The notes beneath the pieces are model-generated. The model saw only the letters and a program-made list of their open reading frames with translations. It searched no databases and was not told the DNA's origin. Below are positions 52,487-57,836 of a DNA stretch of 57,836 nt, piece after piece; positions within the stretch are counted from its first letter, which is position 1; every line of letters begins with the position of its first letter. Origin of the DNA: Tritonibacter mobilis (GTDB lineage Bacteria > Pseudomonadota > Alphaproteobacteria > Rhodobacterales > Rhodobacteraceae); the NCBI RefSeq assembly GCF_001681715.1, contig NZ_LNWY01000026.1:1-57836 (forward strand). Reading direction: 5' to 3'. A program made the translations under genes and the position numbers.

Positions 52487-53289
52487 CAGGCAGCGGCCTC
52501 ATATTGCGCGGCTTTCCAGAACAGTCGGTCAAAATTCTCCTGCGTACGGGCTGCAAATTCCGCGTAATCCAAGCCAAACACCTCCGCGCCGACCTTGGCT
52601 GTGTGGGCGGTATAGGCAGGTTCATTGCGTTTGCCGCGATAGGGTGGCGGCGCAAGATAGGGACTGTCGGTTTCCACCAAAATCCGGTCGATAGGGGCAA
52701 TGGCAAAAATGTCGCGTAGTTCCTGGCTCTTGGGGAAGGCGGCGATGCCGGACATCGACAGGTAGAACCCCAGATCCAGCGCGGCGCGCCCCAACTCAGC
52801 CGAAGATGAAAAGCAATGCATCACGCAGCAATAGGCTTTCTCTGCATGTGTTTCGCGCAAAATGCGGGCCATATCCTCATCCGCGGCGCGCGCGTGGATA
52901 ATGAGCGGCAATCCGGTCTCTTGCGCAGCCTTAATATGAATACGCAGGCTTTGCTTTTGGATTTCGGCGCTATCGCCTGTGTAGTGATAGTCCAGACCCG
53001 TCTCGCCGATACCGACAAATTTCGGGTGCTGCGCCAGTGCGACCAACTCATCCACCGTCACGAGCGGCTCTTCGGCAGCGCTCATCGGATGGGTTCCCGC
53101 CGCGTAGAACACCGGCGCATGGGCCGCGGCGAGCGCCCGCACGGTGGGTTCATTTTTGAGCTTGGTGCAGATGGTGACCATACGGGTCACGCCAGCCTCT
53201 GCCGCACGGGCCAGAACCTCTGGAAGTTCCCCGTCAAAATCCGGGAAATCGAGGTGGCAATGGCTGTCTGTGATTTGCGGGGTCGTCAT
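52486..53289 (-). CDS. TatD family hydrolase
   Basis: A 267-residue metal-dependent nuclease-type TIM barrel. Ligands are in DSHCHLDFPDF, VGIGETGLDYHY, a second histidine pair in LPLIIHAR and VMHCFSSS, and Asp in LVETDSPYLAPPPYRG. It probably acts as a 3'-5' exonuclease or on D-aminoacyl-tRNA. The ATG at 53289 (GAGGC upstream) is preferred to a TTG seven codons earlier. It follows holB by 61 bases. Confidence 0.94.
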   Translation of the reverse strand: MTTPQITDSHCHLDFPDFDGELPEVLARAAEAGVTRMVTICTKLKNEPTVRALAAAHAPVFYAAGTHPMSAAEEPLVTVDELVALAQHPKFVGIGETGLDYHYTGDSAEIQKQSLRIHIKAAQETGLPLIIHARAADEDMARILRETHAEKAYCCVMHCFSSSAELGRAALDLGFYLSMSGIAAFPKSQELRDIFAIAPIDRILVETDSPYLAPPPYRGKRNEPAYTAHTAKVGAEVFGLDYAEFAARTQENFDRLFWKAAQYEAAA

Positions 53290-53350
53290 AGTTGCCTCTG
53301 TCGCATTCAAGCTGTCGCGGTTCTGCCGCCGATCGCACAGAGGGAATACT

Positions 53351-54472
53351 TCAGCGCGACGCGGTGTCCTGCATCTTGAATACCGTATCTAGGACCAAGG
53401 CAGCAGGGTCAAGGTTCACCGCCTGACCGTGACGGGTGCGTTCGGTGACCGTGGCTGCAAGATCCGCCCATGCCCGCGCTTTATGCGGATTGGGCGACAG
53501 TCGCGCCAAAATCGCGCCTTCATTTTGCGCCGCTTCCGGCATCGGTGCCTGTCCCGTCGCACCCGTGCGCGCCAAGCGCACCAACAAGACATCAATGAGG
53601 GTCAACATCAGCTCAAACCGCTCTGCCCCCCCTCTCGCGGCTGCCTTTTCAGCAAGCGCCATGGCGCGTTGGCGATCAAGCCGTGGCAGGCTGTCGATGA
53701 TTGCCAAAAGCTCTGAGTAGAGCTTCATCCCCTCCAGCGACAGCAATCGCATCGCGGCCCCCACTGATCCCGCAGCAAGTGCGGCAAGATGGGTCGGGTC
53801 TTCTGGCAATGACGCCCCGGCCTGTTCCAGGGCCGCCTGCATATCGTCGGGCTGAAGCGGGCCAAGCCGCAGCGTCCGGCAGCGCGACCGGATCGTAGGC
53901 AGCAGCCGCGAGGGCTGGTGCGAAATCAGCAGCAATGTGGTGCGCGCGGGCGGCTCTTCGAGCATTTTCAGCAAGGCATTGGCGGCATTAACGTTCATCT
54001 CATCCGCGCTGTCGACGATCACCACCCGGCGTCCGCCTTCGGCAGAAGACAGGCCAAAAAACCGGTTCAATACACGGATGTCGTCCACAACGATCTGATC
54101 GCGCAGGCGACCTTTGTCGTTATAGCTACGGGTGATTGCCGCCATGCCCTGCTCCGCAAGAGCCTGCATGCGGTGGCTCACCGGATGGTCCGGATCAATA
54201 TCAAGGCTGTTCGGCGGCGGTGGCGCACCAAACAAACCGTCCTCTTCCATCGGGGGAGTTGCCAGCAGGAAACGCGCAATGCGCCACGCCAAGGTAGCTT
54301 TGCCAACACCGCGCGGCCCCATGATCAGCCATGCGTGATGCAACCGCTCCGACGAGAATGCGTGTAAAAAATCCGCTTCCGCCTGCGCATGACCATAAAG
54401 CCGCACTGTCTCGCGTGGGTGCGGCGCGCCCTCGGCCTGATCGGCACGCGGAAGATCGTCGGCCTCGCTCAT
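53351..54472 (-). CDS. holB: DNA polymerase III delta-prime subunit
   Basis: A 373-residue clamp-loader subunit. The P-loop region is GPRGVGKATLAWRIARFLL and the SRC-type arginine motif IRSRCRTLRLGPL lies near residue 195; VDSADEMNVNAANALLKMLE is the Walker B/sensor segment. It loads the sliding clamp with the tau and delta subunits. It overlaps tmk by four bases (ATGA), the usual arrangement in Rhodobacterales. Confidence 0.93.
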   Translation of the reverse strand: MSEADDLPRADQAEGAPHPRETVRLYGHAQAEADFLHAFSSERLHHAWLIMGPRGVGKATLAWRIARFLLATPPMEEDGLFGAPPPPNSLDIDPDHPVSHRMQALAEQGMAAITRSYNDKGRLRDQIVVDDIRVLNRFFGLSSAEGGRRVVIVDSADEMNVNAANALLKMLEEPPARTTLLLISHQPSRLLPTIRSRCRTLRLGPLQPDDMQAALEQAGASLPEDPTHLAALAAGSVGAAMRLLSLEGMKLYSELLAIIDSLPRLDRQRAMALAEKAAARGGAERFELMLTLIDVLLVRLARTGATGQAPMPEAAQNEGAILARLSPNPHKARAWADLAATVTERTRHGQAVNLDPAALVLDTVFKMQDTASR

Positions 54473-55113
54473 GAACGCTGATCCAGCTCCGCCTCAGCGA
54501 TGCGTGCAATATCCGCTGCAACCGCGTCCATGTCCTGTGCTCCATCGACAATCCGGAACCGGTCCGCAAATTCATCGGCCAGCGACAAGAAACCTGCACG
54601 CATCTTTTCCTGGAGCGCGAGGCCAAAGTCCTCAAACCGCTCTTCTGTTCCCTGCCGCCCCTTGGCCCGCGCAAGGCCCGTTTCGGGATCCATATCGATC
54701 AATATCGTAACATCCGGCTCGCGCCCGATCATCAGCTTGTGCAGACTGTCGACGGTGGCACGCAAATCGCCGCGGGACAGACCCTGATACATGCGCGTGG
54801 AATCGGCAAAGCGGTCACATATGACAACCTTGCCTGCTGCGAGCGCAGGCAGAATTGTGCGTTCCAGATGGTCACGGCGAGCAGCTGTGAACAGCAAGAT
54901 CTCGGTCTCTGCCGACCAGCGATCAGGATCACCCTCCAGCACGAGGCTACGGATTTCCTCGGCACCGGCAGAGCCGCCGGGCTCGCGTGTTAGCACCACT
55001 TCGCGGCCCAACCCGCGCAGATGATCCGCCAGCAGGCGGCATTGAGACGATTTGCCCGACCCATCGATACCTTCGAAGGTCAGGAACAGGCCGGGGCCTT
55101 GGTATTGGTTCAC
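54469..55113 (-). CDS. tmk: Thymidylate kinase
   Basis: The 214-residue enzyme phosphorylates dTMP to dTDP. It has the P-loop FEGIDGSGKSSQ, the DRX-type motif VVICDRFADSTRMYQG, the acceptor-binding TREPGGSAGAE and the lid segment ARAKGRQGTEERFE. GTG is the start codon, with GAGGA eight bases upstream, and the start overlaps the dac stop by four bases (GTGA). Confidence 0.96.
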   Translation of the reverse strand: MNQYQGPGLFLTFEGIDGSGKSSQCRLLADHLRGLGREVVLTREPGGSAGAEEIRSLVLEGDPDRWSAETEILLFTAARRDHLERTILPALAAGKVVICDRFADSTRMYQGLSRGDLRATVDSLHKLMIGREPDVTILIDMDPETGLARAKGRQGTEERFEDFGLALQEKMRAGFLSLADEFADRFRIVDGAQDMDAVAADIARIAEAELDQRS

Positions 55114-56291
55114 GTCGCGTCCTCAGGACCATTCAGGAAGCGCTTCACCAGAACACGGGCCGCAGTCATCACCTTCACCGGGAACCCCCCGGTCCCCACA
55201 TCGCTTTGCGCCACCAGTGGCAGGCGCATTTCGGGCAGGTCTTCGGGTTTGACAACCAATTCGGCAAGCTGCTGACCGGCCTGAATCGGCGCGGTAACGG
55301 GGCCGGTATAGACAACTTCGGCCTTGATCGCATCACCTGAAAGCGCCGGAAGCAGGATCTCGAGATTTTCTGCGGGCACCAACCCCACGGTTGGGCTGTC
55401 GCCCATCCACACCTCTGCCTGCTCCACTGCAAGACCTTCGCGTGCGATGGTCTTCTTGGTGAACTGACGAAAGGCCCAATTCACAATCGCTTCGCTCTCT
55501 TCTGCGCGCTCAGGTGTACTGTTCATGCCTGAGATCACAAAAATGACACGCCGGTCGCCCTGTTTGGCAGAACCTACAAGCCCGTAACCCGCTTCTTGGG
55601 TGTGACCTGTCTTGAGGCCATCCGCGCCGATATCCAGTTGCAGCAGCGGATTGCGATTGCGCGTGTTGGATGGTGCGCGGCCATCAAAGGCGAACTCCTG
55701 CTCGGAGAACATCGGATAAAATTCGGGGAAATCCTCGATCAGATGTTCCGCCAGAATAGCAAGGTCGCGCACGGACATTTCGTGACCTTGGTCTGGCCAT
55801 CCGTTGGAATTCATGAATGTGCTCTCGCTCATGCCCAGTTCACGCGCGCGGCGGGTCATATAGCGGGCAAAGCCTGCCTCGGTGCCATCGGGGCTCAGGG
55901 CTTCGGCGATCACAGCACATGCGTCATTCCCTGAAAGCACGATAATACCGCGCAACAGATCCTCAACCCGCACCCGGTCGGTGGTATCAAGGAACATGGT
56001 CGAGCCTTTGTAGCTCATCGCATGTTCGCTGACGGGCAGACGTTCATCCATGGTCAGACGTCCATCACGCACCGCCTCAAAGGCAACATAAAGGGTCATC
56101 AGCTTTGACATGGAGGCTGGCGGCATCGGCACGTCAGCATTCTTGCTCAGAAGCACAGTGTTTGTGCCTTGATCGACCACATAGGCCGCTCGGGCCTTGG
56201 TCTCAAAAGCCTGCAGAGCCGTCGTGGAACTCGCAAGCCAAAGCCCGGCCAAAGCGCCAAAGCAAGTTGCGGAAATAAAGCGGATTGTCAC
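55110..56291 (-). CDS. D-alanyl-D-alanine carboxypeptidase (penicillin-binding protein 5/6 type)
   Basis: A 393-residue periplasmic carboxypeptidase that trims the terminal D-alanine of peptidoglycan stem peptides. The three active motifs are SxxK (SMSK), SGN (VLSGNDACAV) and KTG (GLKTGHTQEAGYG). A signal peptide is present (about 28 residues, ending ALQA|FE), and a C-terminal beta-rich domain with a terminal amphipathic helix (AARVLVKRFLNG) should attach it to the membrane. The start codon is GTG with GGAGG upstream. The gene is coupled to tmk. Confidence 0.94.
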   Translation of the reverse strand: MTIRFISATCFGALAGLWLASSTTALQAFETKARAAYVVDQGTNTVLLSKNADVPMPPASMSKLMTLYVAFEAVRDGRLTMDERLPVSEHAMSYKGSTMFLDTTDRVRVEDLLRGIIVLSGNDACAVIAEALSPDGTEAGFARYMTRRARELGMSESTFMNSNGWPDQGHEMSVRDLAILAEHLIEDFPEFYPMFSEQEFAFDGRAPSNTRNRNPLLQLDIGADGLKTGHTQEAGYGLVGSAKQGDRRVIFVISGMNSTPERAEESEAIVNWAFRQFTKKTIAREGLAVEQAEVWMGDSPTVGLVPAENLEILLPALSGDAIKAEVVYTGPVTAPIQAGQQLAELVVKPEDLPEMRLPLVAQSDVGTGGFPVKVMTAARVLVKRFLNGPEDAT

Positions 56292-56353
56292 GGGGGAGGT
56301 CCTCCCTTGGAGCGCTTGTCTGTTTATGCTGGTTCGGGTCGATGAGACCCGGT

Positions 56354-57259
56354 TCAGTTTGTCACGGCATAGGCGTCGGCAAAGCCTGCGCTTTTCACAG
56401 CTTTCAACAGCTGCGTGCGCTCACCTTTGGATTGCGCAGGGCCAACCACCACACGCCAGAAGGCTTTGCCATTGGATGATTGCTCATAAATGGTCGGGAT
56501 GATACCCGCATTTCGCATCTGATCCGCAGTGCGCTTGGCGTTCGCTTCGACACTGAAAATACCAATCTGGATATAAGGTTTGGTCAAAGCAGAGCGCGCT
56601 GGCGCAGGTGCGGCCGGTTTCGGGCTGGCTGGCGCAGGCGCTGCGGCAGGCGCAGTGGCCTCAATAGCGGCTGCGGCGCCGCCCGCGATAGGGTCGAGCG
56701 TCTCAGTTTCAACGGCAGCAGACGCGGCCACTTGCGGGCTCTCGTCCAGCCCTTCGATCTCGGGAACGTCTGATGCAGCTGGTGTTTCTTCAACAGCTTC
56801 GCGACGCAGCGCAGTAACATTCAGCTCCACCGGCGCCCCTGCGAGCATCGACAGCGCCGCTGCCGCGTCAGAGGACACCTGCAACCGTGGCCCCGGAATT
56901 GCGCGTTCACGGCGGAACAAGGCGCCAATTACAAATTTTCCATTGGCGTTGTTGCGAATAATAACACGTTCAGGATCTTTGACGTCAGGATGCGCAACCC
57001 AAACCCCGCCAATGGACGGACGCCCATCCCACAAACCCGCTTCGGTCACCTGAAACACATCCGGCGCTTCAACGTCACGCTCAACCAATTTGGTAGAGTT
57101 GCTTGGTGCCCCTTGTGCGCCCTTGTCTTTGGGTTGCAGGAAGGAAAGGTTCGCCCCCTCTTCACAGCCCGCCAGCGCCAGCACACCTGCAAGCGCAAGT
57201 GCCATACCCTTTGAGACACGTCTGGGGCAGTTTGCCGGGTCCGTATTCCTATCGCTCAT
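56354..57259 (-). CDS. SPOR-domain lipoprotein
   Basis: A 301-residue lipoprotein with lipobox LALAGC near residue 33. An N-terminal globular region (LWDGRPSIGGVWVAHPDVKD ... QVSSDAAAALSMLAGAPVEL) resembles the RlpA double-psi barrel. It is followed by an Ala/Pro-rich linker and a C-terminal SPOR domain (YIQIGIFSVEANAKRTADQM ... WRVVVGPAQSKGERTQLL) that binds denuded glycan at the division site. It probably acts in cell-wall remodelling with the carboxypeptidase encoded downstream (62-base gap). ATG at 57259 has AGGA eight bases upstream; an in-frame ATG at 57280 is the alternative. Confidence 0.9.
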   Translation of the reverse strand: MSDRNTDPANCPRRVSKGMALALAGVLALAGCEEGANLSFLQPKDKGAQGAPSNSTKLVERDVEAPDVFQVTEAGLWDGRPSIGGVWVAHPDVKDPERVIIRNNANGKFVIGALFRRERAIPGPRLQVSSDAAAALSMLAGAPVELNVTALRREAVEETPAASDVPEIEGLDESPQVAASAAVETETLDPIAGGAAAAIEATAPAAAPAPASPKPAAPAPARSALTKPYIQIGIFSVEANAKRTADQMRNAGIIPTIYEQSSNGKAFWRVVVGPAQSKGERTQLLKAVKSAGFADAYAVTN

Positions 57260-57545
57260 GCGCGTATCCTGCCTGCTCATGGTCCGTCATCACCTGTGTT
57301 CGCCTCGACGCATCCATCCCTAACGAAATCAAGGTTCGATGGTTGCCGATTTTCCGGTCTCCTGCGTCGTCGCACAAAGCATAAACGCAGTGTTTTGGTA
57401 TGGAAACCCTGACGTTTGGCTTCTCCCCTTCAATGGGCGGTGGATTGCGCGTCATTCTCGCAAGATCTGAGCAAAGAGGTTGCATTTCTCCTTGCCACCG
57501 GTGCGCTTGCACCCTAAACCGCACCACAGTTCGATCTGCAGAACC

Positions 57546-57635
57546 GGGGAGGTGGCAGAGTGGTCGAATGCGGCGGTCTTGAAAACCGTTGAACGTGAGA
57601 GCGTTCCCAGGGTTCGAATCCCTGTCTCCCCGCCA
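57546..57635 (+). tRNA. tRNA-Ser(UGA)
   Basis: The 90-base segment folds as a class II tRNA. The acceptor GGGGAGG pairs with TCTCCCC, followed by discriminator G and encoded CCA. The anticodon loop CTTGAAA gives anticodon TGA, a long variable arm (GAACGTGAGAGCGTTC) is present, and the T arm reads CAGGGTTCGAATCCCTG. Serine is the only match to this shape and anticodon. Confidence 0.95.
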
Positions 57636-57752
57636 TTAAGTCAATGGGTTACAAACTTTCATGCAGATCTCGGAAACGACCACAACTTGGCAGTTTCCTA
57701 CAAAGTTTCCCACTTTCACGTTTTGCTCCATTTTTGTTCTCGTAGGTTTTGG

Positions 57753-57774
57753 GCCTCTTTTGCGAGGCGTTTTT
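57753..57774 (+). terminator. Terminator downstream of tRNA-Ser
   Basis: GCCTC and GAGGC form a 5-bp stem with the loop TTTTGC, followed by GTTTTT. It is 118 bases after the tRNA and probably ends its transcript. Confidence 0.5.
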
Positions 57775-57816
57775 GGTTCGCTCCCTTGGAATATTTCTGC
57801 ACCATTGCTAAGCTCT

Positions 57817-57836
57817 GGCTCTGTTGCGCAAAGTAG
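57817..57836 (+). mobile_element. Possible insertion-sequence terminal repeat at the window edge
   Basis: The last 20 bases, GGCTCTGTTGCGCAAAGTAG, look like the GGCTCTGTTGC ends of IS6/IS5-type elements common in Alphaproteobacteria. The element itself would lie beyond the window. Only the end pattern supports it. Confidence 0.3.

Noticed and set aside
57480-57836. Open frame of 118 codons across the tRNA
   Set aside because: Its middle part (EVAEWSNAAVLKTVERE) is the well-known false translation of a tRNA-Ser gene; no ribosome site supports it.

Overview
The window comes from a marine alphaproteobacterium of the Roseobacter group (Rhodobacterales). This is judged from its moderately GC-rich, densely packed genes, many substrate-binding-protein transporters (TRAP, ABC), a molybdenum formate dehydrogenase with a fused NuoE/NuoF-like subunit, a hydroxyproline catabolic operon, and a conserved SPOR lipoprotein / D-Ala-D-Ala carboxypeptidase / tmk / holB / tatD block next to tRNA-Ser. 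It looks like chromosome. No phage, plasmid or CRISPR locus is visible; one possible insertion-sequence end lies at the right edge.

Layout. 1-5.7 kb: NAD-dependent formate dehydrogenase (fused FdsGB-type subunit and FdsA) with a LysR regulator upstream, all on the minus strand. 6-8.5 kb: a secreted sensor-like protein paired with a methyl-accepting chemotaxis protein. 9-16.6 kb: a DctPQM-type TRAP transporter, then four hydroxyproline catabolism enzymes; one 16-nt motif lies in front of both units. 16.8-20 kb: the zinc system znuA and, divergently, zur-znuC-znuB, with Zur-like boxes between them. 20-27.4 kb: a PhnD-like periplasmic protein overlapping a hybrid histidine kinase, divergent from a 1335-residue protein that joins two rhodanese domains, a YidC/Oxa1-like membrane core and a complete PEP-synthase/rifampin-phosphotransferase-like region. 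I know of no description of this last architecture, and it is the main discovery candidate. 27.5-33.6 kb: an RpiR-type regulator, then on the minus strand an aminotransferase, a frameshifted nucleotide-sugar dehydrogenase, an asparaginase and an AGCS amino-acid symporter.

33.7-40.7 kb: a phosphonate-type ABC transporter (phnD, phnC, two phnE), divergent from an OmpR-type response regulator and a hybrid kinase. 40.7-50 kb: an IclR regulator divergent from a Dpp-type ABC transporter operon that also encodes a gamma-glutamyltransferase-like enzyme and an M20 peptidase, closed by a strong terminator. 50-57.3 kb, minus strand: peroxiredoxin, AEC transporter, then overlapping housekeeping genes (PhnP-like hydrolase, TatD, HolB, Tmk, penicillin-binding protein, SPOR lipoprotein). 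57.5 kb: tRNA-Ser(UGA).

The theme is import and catabolism of small organic nitrogen and phosphorus compounds, each unit with its own regulator. A recurring design is a hairpin directly after the binding-protein gene of a transporter operon (three cases). A second is a separate secreted sensor gene placed just before a membrane signalling protein (two cases). All functional calls come from reading protein motifs; no database search was possible.
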